Assembly (NCBI RefSeq): GCF_003945595.2
Contig: NW_024104380.1
Location: 546,441-610,440, forward strand
DNA: 64,000 bases
Reading direction: 5' to 3'
From: Pipra filicauda
Lineage: Eukaryota > Chordata > Aves > Passeriformes > Pipridae
In this document: positions 46,964-58,120 of the stretch, piece after piece
Layout: each line of letters opens with the position of its first letter
Position numbering within the stretch: position 1 is the stretch's first letter
The notes under the pieces: generated by a model
Told to the model about the DNA's origin: nothing
The model's database searches: none
The model's input: the letters and a program-made list of their open reading frames with translations, nothing else
Made by a program: the position numbers and the translations under genes

Positions 46964-48865
46964 CATTAACAGAGACTCTCCTTGACCAGCTGTCCCTGCA
47001 AACCACACATCCTGACATTCCAGGTCTCCTTACACGTGGACATCTCTGTGCTGACAACTTCCAATTCCTTCCACACTCTCATCCTTGCACTGCAGGCTCA
47101 CCATGTGTCCTCCTTCAGCTGCTCCTCAGGAATATTTCACTGGGTCATTCGTATGAGTAGTAAACACTGGAAAGGAGAAAGCCCAGAGGAAACCTCTCCT
47201 AACCTTCAACTGCACAAATCCAAGCTTTGCCTGGCTGCTGTGCATTTATATCCCTGACTTTTCTGCAGAGGGAGGGTCTGGGTTAATATTTGCAGTTATT
47301 CCTAAGGTTTCCTGCCCAGATTCCAAGCATATATATTGTGTGTGCTAGTGAGGGGATTTTTTTCAGGGGAAAAAAAAAAGACTTTCAGTCCTTAAATTTG
47401 TATTCCCTATGAATAAAAAGCCACATTGTTGGATAATAAAAATTGATGCAGGGCCATTGAATTGAACAGGGAAATGTGGAATGAAACATGAGATCTTTGT
47501 TTCAAGGTTTTCCACTTGTTAGATTGAAATCATGTGAAAAGGTCTGTTATAATTCACTATTTCCACGCTATTCCTCTAAGCTGTGTTTTGGGGGGAATAT
47601 CCAAAACTATCTCCTGTGTCTAATCTCCAGGCACTATGTGCCTTAATCCCATTATTTTGCATGTTTTTCCCATTCATCCCATAATTTTGCATAGAGCATG
47701 TTTGTCAGTTTGCATGTCCACATGGGATGTAAGATGCAGTGTATGAAGAGGCTTCATTTTGAGATTTGCACATTACCCAATTTAGCATGAAAGTATTTTC
47801 TCCTCCTGACAAATGTTAGATTGGAAAGATACATTATGCAATAAAACCCAGGGAAAAATGCCAAATCTGCAGGAACTCAGCATCATGAACATATTTAAAA
47901 GTGACTGAAAAAATAACTGAAACATTTATACTCTCAACTTGGAAGTATGGAAATAAACTTGAACTTAGAACCAAATAGCTTCTGCCTTCAAGGAGTCTGA
48001 CATTTGCATCCCTAATAGGCCAGAGATTTCTAACAGAAAATCAAAACATCCCTATCTGTACCCTGAAAATTGAAGATATAAATATAAATATATATATATA
48101 TACACACATCTGTTTGTATATGCATTACTTAGAAACTGTTTCAACTGCTCAGAGCCTGTGGCAAGGCAAAATTTTTCCATGGGTATTTAAAGAGAGCTGC
48201 AAAATTTGCCCCCCCCCGGGATATAATGCTGAGCTGGTTCATGCCTAATAATGATATTTAGAGAACTGAATAATTCCTAAACAGCATTTTCCTAAGAGCC
48301 TTGTAATATGTCCAGAGATTATTACCCAGCAGAACATTTGAAGTGTATAAGACAAGTAAAAACCCCAAATATTCACCATTTGCAAGAGCAAATGTGTGTC
48401 CGGAGCTTGCACTCCTCACCCTGGAAGTTTTATCTTCCAAAACATCTACCTCTTTTTTTTTTAAAAAGTAGAACAAGAACATTCCGATTTACATTAGATG
48501 ACAAGGAGAAAATTAGTTTCAGAAATTAGATCCTTCTAAGAGTTCTGGACCAAGACAATTTTTAATCAACTAAATATTTTCAATCTGACATGTAATTAAA
48601 TGCCGTGTTTCATTTCAGACTTAATGAACTTTTTTTTAATCAATTAAAAATGAAAACACTCCTTTAAAATGAAATGGTATATTTCACTTAGAAAATGCTG
48701 AAACATTTCACATAAAAACCCTCTTTTCCCATATGAAATTAATGATTGCATTTTATATGTGTTTATTGATAGCTTTGTTCATGCAAAATATACTTTTCAA
48801 TGATCTTAATAATCTTCAAAAAATTGTACCCACCTCTATAAAGGTGAGTACAGTCTTTGCCAAAC
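46964..48865. other. Unique AT-rich non-coding sequence
   Basis: No gene. A short direct repeat ('cccattattttgcat'/'cccataattttgcat') lies near 47650-47692, and the AT repeat at 48075-48107. Confidence 0.55.
48075..48107. repeat. (AT)n-like microsatellite
   Basis: 'gatataaatataaatat' runs into a TA dinucleotide array and then 'acacac'. Confidence 0.85.
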
Positions 48866-48985
48866 GGGCTTTAGAAAATTTTGCAGTAAAAATTAAAGTT
48901 ACAGTGCTTGAAATTTATCATGTTCTTAATTTATTTGTCTTTTTTTTTTTCTCTGAAGGAAGACATACCCATAATTTTTCACCCA
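48866..48985. repeat. Local duplicated segment (about 120 bp), copy 1
   Basis: 'gggctttagaaaattttgc', 'agtaaaaattaaagttacag', 'cttgaaatttatcatgttct', a T-run, then 'ctgaaggaagacatacccat' and 'aatttttcaccc'. It recurs in the same orientation at 51373-51499. Not CR1. The flanks of the two copies differ. Confidence 0.92.
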
Positions 48986-48986
48986 C

Positions 48987-49008
48987 TGAACACTCTATAG
49001 AGTGTTCA
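48987..49008. repeat. Perfect 22-bp palindrome
   Basis: The half-site tgaacactcta is followed directly by its reverse complement, with no spacer. It begins 1 bp after the end of the duplicated segment and is absent beside the other copy at 51499, so it belongs to the flank rather than the repeat. Confidence 0.92.
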
Positions 49009-50290
49009 TCTCAAGAAGCTTGTACTGTCTGTGCCCAAATTGCCTGAAGTTGTGCCACCATTAGCTGAGGCTACAGATACAAAAAAGTGCTTTAAAATTA
49101 TTCATATCTGAGATAACATTCGGAAAATAAACCTAAACCAGTGCAAGTATAAAGGTGGGGTGGTTTTTTTTGCCCATTTCTATATTTCCTAGAGGGAGTT
49201 TAATGCAAATATTCAATTCTGAAGGCTGGTGTCAGGGACCTGGAAGTGCACAAATCCAGCAGTAGCTTATCAGTGCAGCCAAAGAGCACGGCAGTTTCCA
49301 GCGAGCTGAAAGCTGGTGGCAAGTTCTGTCTGCACTTGGAAATTGCAGCATTATAACCCGAGTCAGATTTGAGGGAATATTTATGGCCCAGTGCTGGGAC
49401 AAGATATGCAGAAAAATGCCGTGTGAGTTTGGAAATGCTCTTTGCAGCAGATGCAGGCACAGTTCCACAAACCCCACTCCTCTTCCCCTCCAAAAACCCG
49501 ACCAAATCCCAGCCCACACAAAGGATGGATAACTCTGTGATTTGTTGTTAAAACCTCACACCAATCCCATCATGACATATTAAGCAATGTTTTTTATTTC
49601 TTTGTTACATCATCACGTAAACTCACCTGGATGTGAAAATAATCAGAAATGCTCCTATTAAATAATAAGTTATATTAAAATATTACATTATGTTGAATAA
49701 TTACAATGATCAGGAATCCTACTAAATAATTAGAATCCTGTTATTATGTAAAATGAGAAAACACCTATGGACTTGGAAAGTCTTCAATGTCAGATGCCAA
49801 CCCAGTTCTTGTCTAAAGGGAAATTGTAAAAAAATTTGAAAATTAAGGATAATGAACTTGTGTTTATCTGGCCCTGTAGGGAATCAGTCATTTCTACTAC
49901 CAGACCCTCTAGCATAGAGTACAAGAGAGGCTGCTAATTAACAGTAGTTTGTTATTAATCACACTTGTTCCCTCTCCATTCACTCCAGGAAGTACTTGCA
50001 CTACAAGTGCTCTCCTTGCTTGGAGAAGAGCAGCTGGATCTGTTCCTGTGTATTCAAACAGACAGATGTTGGAGGGACTGGAATTGCCATACATTTGTCT
50101 GAAAAAATACTCTTATATTATATAGTCTTATATTAAGACTAATATTTCTTAAGGTGATTCCTCTGCTCCAGCACTGGATATAGAGCATTTGAGCATTCCC
50201 AAGTATAGAACTTTATAAACTCATTATAGGGAAATTTAGAGGATTCTCCATGGAAAAACAAAGATTAAATTAGAATTGGCTAACGCTGAT
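49009..50290. other. Unique AT-rich non-coding sequence
   Basis: No repeat family or gene recognised. Imperfect local repetition of 'tattaaataat'-type words near 49655-49735. Confidence 0.5.
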
Positions 50291-50420
50291 GGGAGTCACA
50301 ATCCCTGAAAGTGTTCAAAAAACAAGCAGATGTGGCATTTTGTGCTATATTTTAGTGGGGATGGCGATGATTTCTGAGGTCTTTTCCAACCTTCATGATT
50401 CCATGAGTGTATGATTCTGG
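50291..50420 (+). mobile_element. CR1 3' end
   Basis: 'ccctgaaagtgttcaaaaaa', 'gcagatgtggcattttgtgc', 'gaggtcttttccaacctt' and 'catgattccatgag'. This is the older CR1 form, with 'agatgtggca' where others read 'gatgaggctt'. Confidence 0.85.
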
Positions 50421-50437
50421 GATATGTGAATGGTGAA

Positions 50438-50742
50438 TTCACAGCCTCTCTAGGCAACCTGTGCCAGTTGGTTCTTTTCATGGTAACAGATAACAACAAT
50501 TATTTCTTCTGTTTAAATGGAGTTTCTTTTATTTCACTTTGCACCCACAGCCACTGGACACCACGGTCAGAACAAATCTCTATCTCCCTTACAGCTTTTC
50601 TTTGGGTGTTTATACACAAAAAGGGAGGGACAAGATCCCCTCAAACTTCTCTTTCTCAAGGTTGAACAGTCCCAGCTCACTCAGCATCTCTTCATGCCCA
50701 GTCCTGGACACCACAGTCCCGAGGCGATGTCACCAGGGCCAA
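50438..50742 (-). mobile_element. Degraded CR1 body fragment
   Basis: 'cctctctaggcaacctgtgc' and 'aaggttgaacagtcccagct' followed by 'cactcagcatctcttcatgc' are complements of CR1 coding sequence from about the last 400 bp. An insertion-like AT-rich stretch (about 50485-50545) interrupts it. Confidence 0.75.
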
Positions 50743-50743
50743 A

Positions 50744-50800
50744 CACAGAATCCCAGAATCCCAGGATGGGTCAGGCTGGAAGGGCCCAGTGCTCTCACCT
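50744..50800 (-). mobile_element. CR1 3' terminus
   Basis: 'cacagaatcccagaatccca', 'ggatgggtcaggctggaagg' then 'gcccagtgctctcacc' form a fresh CR1 3' end in minus orientation. It directly follows the previous fragment, so a separate insertion. Confidence 0.85.
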
Positions 50801-51372
50801 TGCAAGGCCATTTCCACCTTCAGGTGACTTCTAAAACACTTGGCAGCATTAGGGAGCACACTTGAGCCTGATTTTACCCATTTTGGAAATGCATCAAACG
50901 ATTGTTATCCACAGACACACAGCTCAACAGGTCAGGACAAGAACTGAGGAACAGCTAATTCCTACTTTGCTAATGAGCTTAAAAAAAAAAAAGTAGCACC
51001 TCCCAAAGTGTGAGGTTATTACCTATTTTGTGTTATGTTATTGACCTCATTGAACTCAAAGCCAGAAAATGATAACTGTCCCTGGAAATCGTAATTTTCC
51101 AATGTGTTTCCTCCTTTCTTCTTCAGATTAATTTAATACAATATAATTGCACAGAACAGTTTCTTTCAGCTTTCGTTTGATAGACATTTCTGCTGTGTGC
51201 CCATAGAACTCTTAATTCTAGAACTAAGCATTAGATCAGCTATTAAAACTGAGAGCAGATGTGAGCTAATTCCATGTAAGCAAAAGACAGTTGGAAGTTT
51301 GTGGGAATGTGGCACGTACCCATCTGAACTCTGCCATGGTGTAACTGTGCTGAACCCAAGCAAAGCTCTTAA
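50801..51372. other. Unique non-coding sequence
   Basis: Nothing recognised. Confidence 0.5.
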
Positions 51373-51499
51373 GGGCTTTAGAAAAATTTGCAGTAAAAAT
51401 TAAAGTTATAGGGCTTGAAATTTATCATGTTCTTAATTTATTTGTCTTTTTTTTTTTATTTTATTTTCTGAAGGAAGACATACCCGTAATTTTTCACCC
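51373..51499. repeat. Local duplicated segment, copy 2
   Basis: Direct copy of 48866-48985, 2.5 kb away, with about half a dozen substitutions. An extra 'attttatttt'-type insertion follows the T-run. Homology begins at gggctttag and stops at tttttcaccc. Confidence 0.92.
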
Positions 51500-51980
51500 T
51501 TTGTTTTTAAAAAGAACTCAGATTCATTTACCTTGGCAAGTCTTTCCAATACACTCTAAAGTTTATTAACATACCCCTGATATTCCTTCAGGAAATCTAT
51601 TTAGTGTTTCAGCATGCATAAATTTTCTTCTGATTCACATCCATCTGCTCATCCAGTGAAATATGAGAACATTTCTTAGTTAAAAGTTTAGTACTTGCAA
51701 GGTTTTGACTGGCACAGATCTATCCCTCAGCTGGGGGATGCCACTTAAACCACACTTTGAAGAACTCTCTGACCTTTTGTGGAGAGGAACTTCAAATCCA
51801 CCTCCATCTGCCGCATAAAAACCTAAATCACGATGCACTTGGGGGAAAAACAAATAGAAGTGGGTGATGAGGTCTCAAAAAAACGTTAAATAGAAGTTTT
51901 TTATTTTTGACTGAACTGAAATTTTCTTGATTGGAGTATGAGGTGATGGTCAAGAACACAGTGGTGTGCCCATGATCCCA
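51500..51980. other. Unique non-coding sequence
   Basis: No gene or recognised repeat. Confidence 0.5.
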
Positions 51981-52078
51981 AGAGCAAGAGGGATGTACCT
52001 GGGGGGTCACTGGACAGCTCTGGAGGTCAGCTCTGGTGGAAACTCTTCTAGTTTCTACAACCATGCAGCAATCTTTGA
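51981..52078. repeat. Direct repeat A, copy 1
   Basis: From 'agagcaagagggatgtacct' to 'ccatgcagcaatctttga'. The same segment recurs at 52397-52496 in the same orientation with about three substitutions and two extra G. Unidentified, not CR1. Confidence 0.92.
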
Positions 52079-52081
52079 GAA

Positions 52082-52399
52082 GTCATAACTAGTGCAAACA
52101 AAATACCTGTTACTACACTGAAAATGGTCTAGACTCCAATCCACCACATTCCCCACGGGCTACAAATGTATCCAAAATCTGGGGGGATAGATATGAGGAG
52201 AAAGCAAGAAATCCATCAAGATATTATTTAAATTTTTTTTTAAAAATCAAATAAAAGTACGAGCAGAAATATGCAAACATCCTACTGCTGCACAGTTCAT
52301 ATTTTCTCTGCATTTTGTGACACTCCAGCCAGCATTGTGGAAGAATTAACAATTTAATCCCAGCTCAGTGTCAGTACAGCCAAGCTGAGGCCTCTCAGA
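52082..52399. repeat. Dispersed repeat B, copy 1
   Basis: About 318 bp from 'gtcataactagtgcaaac' to 'gaggcctctcaga'. It lies exactly between the two A repeats and has a close relative at 56695-57009 (roughly a dozen substitutions, mostly transitions, plus homopolymer changes). AATAAA occurs at 52250-52255. No coding frame and no clear TG...CA ends or target duplication, so an LTR cannot be claimed. Confidence 0.92.
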
Positions 52400-52496
52400 G
52401 CAAGAGGGATATGCCTGGGGGGGGTCACTGGACAGCTCTGGAGGTCAGCTCTGGTGGAAACTCTTCTGGTTTCTACAACCATGCAGCAATCTTTGA
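52397..52496. repeat. Direct repeat A, copy 2
   Basis: Second copy of the 98-bp segment at 51981, offset by 416 bp. Its first three bases overlap the end of repeat B. Confidence 0.92.
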
Positions 52497-52578
52497 AGGC
52501 CTGGATCTGTGCCTTGGAACAGGGGATGAGCCAGCTCAGAGTCAGGAGGAGAGGACAGACCGACATGGGCAATGTTAA

Positions 52579-52722
52579 ATGTCCAAGGCCAGGTTGGACG
52601 GGGCTTGGAGCAACCTGGGCTAGTGGGAGGTGTCCCTGCCCATGGCAGGGGGTGGGACTGGATGGGCTTTAAAGATCCTTTCCAACCCAAACCACTCTGT
52701 TATTCTGTGATTCTCTGATTCC
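52579..52722 (+). mobile_element. CR1 3' end
   Basis: 'atgtccaaggccaggttgg', 'ggagcaacctgggctagtgg', 'ccctgcccatggcagggg', 'ttccaacccaaaccactctg', 'ttctgtgattctctgatt'. A well-preserved 3'-UTR of the abundant subfamily. 5'-truncated inside the last coding codons. Confidence 0.95.
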
Positions 52723-52799
52723 ATGATCGTGGTGACACTGCTACAGACCGCTGGATTGGGAAGAAGTAGATGAGCTCCTCGTGTTTGCAGGAATTCCAG

Positions 52800-52853
52800 T
52801 AGGAACCTCTTTAAGGTCACTTCCAACCCAAACCATTCTGGGATTCTGTGATC
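52800..52853 (+). mobile_element. CR1 3' end, short
   Basis: 'tctttaaggtcacttccaac', 'ccaaaccattctgggattct' and 'gtgatc', only about 55 bp. It follows the previous CR1 by 78 bp in the same orientation. Confidence 0.9.
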
Positions 52854-54726
52854 AAAGTAGTTTTCAAAGCAGCATTTGATGTGGGAAAACCCCTGAATGT
52901 GCAATATTTTGTTAGGTGGAGCAGCAAGCCTTTTCTCCTAAAAAGCTATAAAATGCCTGATAATAACCCTTGCAAGCTAAAAGCATGGGGATGTTTTAAA
53001 TAATTTGATGAAAGCATCTGTGAGTGTCCAATGCTTCCATTACAGCAATTCCCTCAAATCTGGTAAGTGGAGGGAATTACAATGAAATGAGCATCAAAGT
53101 GAGTGTAAAAACACGAGCAGTTTGACAGCAGATGTTCTTTCAAGGGCGAGAGCTGCTGGTCCACAAACCATTAAATCAATGAAACTTCCATGTGAAATTT
53201 AGGAATGACATCAGTTAAGGAGTGGGTACACCTGCAAAACATCTTGTGGTTCATCCCAGTAATCAGCACATCCATCACTTCGGGATTTCTCACCAACAAA
53301 TCCCATGAAGTTCTCTGAGTTCTCCAACCTGCACTACTGGGCAATATCTCATTTCTCTTTGAGATCATTTAAGTTGCTTCTCCTTAGGATGTGCTGCTGA
53401 GCCATTATTCACACATTTTGCTGCTATAAAAACAATGGGCAGGCAAGTCTGGCACTTCTTTCTGGAGGCAGCGAGACTGGGGCCAAATCTGAACTTATGG
53501 GGGTAAAAATTTATTTATTATTATTATTTAGTGCAAAATGCTTTAAAAGCCTTGCACTTGGACAGCTCTGGAGCTCTCAGAAATTCTGGTTGTTACAGTG
53601 TTTTTTTTGAAAAATAAACATTTAGTCATCACAATTAATGTAGTGAATGTCTGGCCCAAGGCTGTAGGGAACTAATGTATATCAATAAATCATAAAGATG
53701 AGTAAAGTCTGCCCTTCTAGAGGGTTGGAATATCAATAAAGGAAACTGAAAGTGAAAAATGTATAAATAGTCATTAAAACATTTAGTTACAATGTAGAAT
53801 TAATTTTAATTTACAAGAATAGAACAGTTTTCTGAGTTATTTTAACCCCACTCTTTTCCAGCTGGGAGGACGACATTATTTACCTGAACAAGCAGAGCAA
53901 GGTGGATGAGGTAATTGGAGTGCAGTTATTGTGCTGTAGAGATTATAGAAACCAGAATATTGCATGATTTATACACAGAAGTATTATTGCAAAACATGTT
54001 CACCTGTGAGAATCAATTGAGACTCAGCTCCAGCATATTTCAGACTATTTCTTGTGGGTGTTTGCTTGTTTAGATTGCTGGGATCTCTGCACTTAGAATT
54101 ACTCCCACCTCAAATACAGAACAGAAACCATCTAATCATCTGTACCTGATAGGAAAAAATTCCCACATCATGATTGCATCACTCTGGAAGCCCATTCCAT
54201 CCTCATCCTGCTGGTCATTCCCTCTCAGGTGAGTTTGGGGTAGCAGGAAAAAAGGGTGATGGTCCTCCACACACTCTGTGTGTAATGGTGGCAGGAGTTC
54301 TTTCAGTAATTAATCAATGCCCCCTTAGATAATTAGGGAATAATTCTATATTTATATCCCACTGAAATGAACTGGAATTCTTTTTATTCCAGCTGTGTGG
54401 AATCTGGTCTTTATTTCCTTTCCCCATACATGGAAGAGAGTTGTTCAGTGGGGTCAGCACAGGTCTGGGATGTGTTTTACCCTGGGCATGAAGGGAACAT
54501 GGAATTGCCAAAAGACACTCCTGTGCACAGAGAGAAGTTCTCAGGTGCTGTGAGAGGGAAGGAAAAATTTATAGTGAAAGTCCTGGCTTAAATCAGAAAA
54601 TCAAAGATTTTTTTTTTATAACAATGATGTTAAGGGTTAATTAGGTTTGGGGAGGTTTTGGTGACCAATGTTTAAATGCTAATATTTCAAAATTCTGCAA
54701 ACATATCTACCAGGAATATTTATTTG
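52854..54726. other. Unique AT-rich non-coding sequence
   Basis: No recognised repeat except a short (TTA)n near 53511-53528. No gene. Confidence 0.55.
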
Positions 54727-54850
54727 TCCCCTGGAAGTGTCCAAGGCCAGGAGCATCCTGGTCTAGTGGGAGGTGTCCCTGCCCGTGGCAGGAGGGTGGA
54801 ATGAGATGAGCTTTAAGGTCCCTTCCAATCCAAACCATTCCATGATTCTA
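54727..54850 (+). mobile_element. CR1 3' end
   Basis: 'cctggaagtgtccaaggcc', 'gcatcctggtctagtgggag', 'gagctttaaggtcccttcca' and 'atccaaaccattccatgatt'. Compared with the copy at 52579, a stretch of about 15 bp is missing after 'ggccagg'. Confidence 0.95.
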
Positions 54851-56282
54851 TTATTTATCAACTTTCTTTCCAAGTCAGTAGAGTTAAAAAACAGTGAGCA
54901 AAGCAAAAGAAAGAGAGTAAATTCATGAAACTGCTCAAACCTATCAGGAAGAGGTGATAAAACCTATTCATGGCTGCAAAGCACTTCCAGTGGAAGCAAG
55001 ACAAATCACTTCTTAATCCCTATAAACTATTCAGGAACAATCAGGGACTGTCAAAGGAGCTGCAATTATTTACAAATCTGAGGGTCTTTCTCCTTCCAGC
55101 AATACAATTTATGTAACAACCCTAAGTGCTATTTCACTTGGATTGTCTTCATCACTTTTACACTTTATCTTCAAATAAAATGTTAAGTTAAGCAGAAAAA
55201 TTCAGATGTGAAAATGATGCAATGTCACAGAAAGGTCTTTTCCACATATTTCTTCCTCTCTATTTTGAAGAACAAACCAGCATCAATACCTGCTACCAAT
55301 TTCCCTTTCTTTGAATATTGATTCCAGCAGTCCTGGTGGAGGGTTGACCTACAAGACATACTAAATTATAGCTTATTTTTGTTTGCCATTGTTTGTGCCT
55401 GCAATTTCTAGATTAAAAAAACTTATGAGGACATTAAGCAAAACTGAGTTTTTCAGGTTCATGAAGATCAAAGATTACACTATAATTTTTATTATATGCT
55501 TTATTATTAGTAGATAAAAAATAATGCAACCCCAGAGTTTTACTGAAAGACTTGAAAAGGCCTCTTATTATAGAAAATATGCCCATGTCTACTGGTTTAT
55601 TCTTTCCCTCTCTGCTGGAATAGGTAAATATTCTATTTAATTTGTATTAGTGATAAGATCCCCATTAAAATCTAGGTTAAGCAGAGAATAAAAAGAATCT
55701 CACATGTTTTGGTGTATTAAGCAGGTTTTTACCTTTGTCCAATATGTGTCAGATCAGCAGAGCTTCACATAAGCAAGTTTTAATTACCCAAAATGCAAAA
55801 TTAATAGTTTCTACATGATTTAAACAAACACTTATTTATTTAGATCAAAGAAAGCAATTAAAGGTATTTGGACAAATTTTAATTACACAAAACATATTTG
55901 TATTTCTAACCCAAAGCCAATTCTATTGAATGTTGTTTAAAAATGCATTAGTCTCATTCAGGCAGTGTATTAATCCTAAAAGTTCTAGAAAAGTTTGAAG
56001 AAAAAGGACTTTTCACTTTGTTTTCTAACTCACACCACAGGAAACCACGAGAGGTGATCTTGGGGCTGATGTTTGACTCCTTTCTCACCCTTGCCATGGA
56101 AACCACTTGCTCATGACACATAAATGGTCACCAAGAGCTGAGATAAAATCTGTAAGGAATGGTTCAGTGGACATGATTCCAGGTTGAATTACATACCCTG
56201 GACCAATCCTCAACCTGGCATTGATTTAGGGCTTGGAAATCTCCTGAGCTTGACGTGTTTTATCCAAAATGGATATTTCCCA
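54851..56282. other. Unique AT-rich non-coding sequence
   Basis: No recognised repeat or coding frame. Confidence 0.55.
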
Positions 56283-56346
56283 GAGAGGTTGGACCTAGAT
56301 GACCTTTAAGATCCCTTCCAACCCAAACCATTCTCTGCTCCTATGA
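56283..56346 (+). mobile_element. CR1 3' end
   Basis: 'gaggttggacctagatgacc', 'tttaagatcccttccaaccc' and 'aaaccattctctgctcctat'. Short, 5'-truncated. The 348 bp that follow (to 56694) are GC-moderate and unidentified. Confidence 0.9.
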
Positions 56347-56694
56347 CATTTCATCTTTTACTTGGCTCAGCTTCCTCCTGAGCCCTCGTGCAACTGTGGC
56401 ATCCTTTGGCAGGAGTTCCAGCCCTTCCATGGCATTGTGTGTTTCCCACACTCTGTGCCATGGGTTGGCACCAAACCTAACCTCTCATGTGCCAGCTCTC
56501 AGGCCCGTCCAACCCTCTCATGCTTCTTCCCCCTGAGCTCAGGGATGCTCTCAAGGAAGGTGACAAATTAGGAGTGCTTTTCTAGTCCTGGTTCCTGGCC
56601 AGACCTGGAGATTGGGCAGTGGGTTTTCCATCCCAGCTTCCATATATCCTGAGGAAGAAGGAAGCAGACACCATGGCATGCATAACCTTGGCTG

Positions 56695-57009
56695 GTCATA
56701 ACTAGTGCAAACAAAATACCTGTTACTACACTGAAAATGGCCTAGACTCCAGTTCACCACATTCCCCATGGGCTACAAATGTATCCAAAATCTGGGGGGG
56801 TAGATACAAGGAGGAAGCAAGAAATCCATTAAGATATTATTTAATTTTTTTAAAAATCAAATAAAAGTATGAGCAGAAATATGCAAACATCCTACTGTTG
56901 CACAGTTCATATTTTCTCTGCATTTTGTGACACTCCAGCCAGCATTGTGGAAGAATTAACAATTTAATCCCAGCTCAGTGTCAGTACAGCCAAGCTCAGG
57001 CCTCTCAGA
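56695..57009. repeat. Dispersed repeat B, copy 2
   Basis: Direct copy of 52082-52399, 4.6 kb away. It lacks the A repeats: the left flank reads 'cataaccttggctg' and the right flank 'cagatgtgaaaagc'. The boundaries of B are therefore defined independently by this copy. Confidence 0.92.
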
Positions 57010-57259
57010 CAGATGTGAAAAGCAAGTTGCTGTCCAGAAGCACAAGGGGGTCTTCAGAAGAGTTGCTGAAGTGGAGACCATCAGGACTATGTCCCTCTGA
57101 ACCATATCTTGTTACCCTCCTGCCTCCCTCTAGTCCTTCCTCTAGTTTTTTCCCCATCACTGGGGTGCAACCTCTTATGACCAAGGAATTTGCTTTCCAG
57201 TCATCATCCACAAAAGGCACCACCCAATTTTCCTTTCTTTTTCAAGTGCTTCTCACGTC

Positions 57260-57611
57260 ACAGAATCACATTCACAGAATCCACCAGGTTGGAAAAGACC
57301 TCTGAGACCACTGAGTCCAACCTGTGACCCAACCCCACCTTGTCACCCAGACCATGGCACTGATGCCACGTCCAGTCTCTGCTTAAACACCTCCAGGGAT
57401 GGGCACTCCAAACCTCCCTGGGCAGCCCCTGCCAAGGCCTGACCACCCTTTCCAGGAGGAAATTCCTCCTCCTGTCCAACCTGAGCCTCCCCTGGCACAG
57501 CTGGAGGCCGTTCCCTCTCCTCCTGTCCCTTGTTCCCTGGCAGCAGAGCCCGACCCCCCCCGGCTCCCCCCTCCTGTCAGGGGGTTGCAGAGCCAGAAGG
57601 TCCCCCCTGAG
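57260..57611 (-). mobile_element. CR1 fragment with coding remnant, left half of an inverted pair
   Basis: Tail complement 'cagaatccaccaggttgg', then 'ccactgagtccaacctgtga'. The - frame keeps CQGRLRLDRRRNFLLERVV and PWQGLPREVW. It is almost identical over about 200 bp to the body of 31030-31490, including 'ccccccggctcccccctcct', so both are relatively young copies of one subfamily. It ends abruptly near 57611. Confidence 0.95.
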
Positions 57612-57615
57612 CCTG

Positions 57616-57716
57616 AGGGACAGGAGGAGAGGGTGGTCAGGGGACAAGGTGGGCATCGAGCACAGGGGGAATCCATGGGCTGGGAGGGCTTTTCCAACCT
57701 CAGGGATTCTGTTCTC
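57616..57716 (+). mobile_element. CR1 3' end, right half of an inverted pair
   Basis: 'gggacaaggtgggcatcgag', 'ccatgggctgggagggcttt' and 'tccaacctcagggattctgt'. Its 3'-UTR matches the complement of 37743-37810 but differs from the tail of the adjacent - copy. The two halves therefore come from different CR1 elements. Confidence 0.9.
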
Positions 57717-57889
57717 TGTAAAAGGATTAGTCTATTATAGGGTCTCACCTCATTCAGGGGCCACATCGAGGATGAACCCCAATCTAAACAGTAATCTTCA
57801 TTTTACTTGAGATCATGTAATGTGGAAAGTTATTGGAAATAAACATAGAGCTTCATTCCTTCGTCTTACAAAATGGATTTTCATAGTAG

Positions 57890-58120
57890 TTGTGCCAGAG
57901 GGGGTTCAAGTTGGATATCTGGAAAAATTTCTTCCCTGGAAGGAGTAGTTAAGCAGTGGAAAGGGGTGCCCAGGGAAGTGGTGGAGTCCCCATCCCTGGA
58001 GGGGCTCAAAACCTGAGCACTCTGCAAGCTGGTTTAGTGGCCATGGTGGGACTCAGTCAAAGGTTGGACTTGATGACCTTGGAGGCCTTTTCCAGATGAT
58101 TCTGGGATTCTGTATTTCTG
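57890..58120 (+). mobile_element. CR1 fragment with 3' end
   Basis: 'tgtgccagagggggttcaag', 'ttggatatctggaaaaattt', 'ggtgcccagggaagtggtgg', 'aggttggacttgatgacctt' and 'gattctgggattctgta'. The most consensus-like 'older' CR1 form here. Coding is broken (the VQVGYLEKFLPW-like reading is decayed). Confidence 0.95.
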
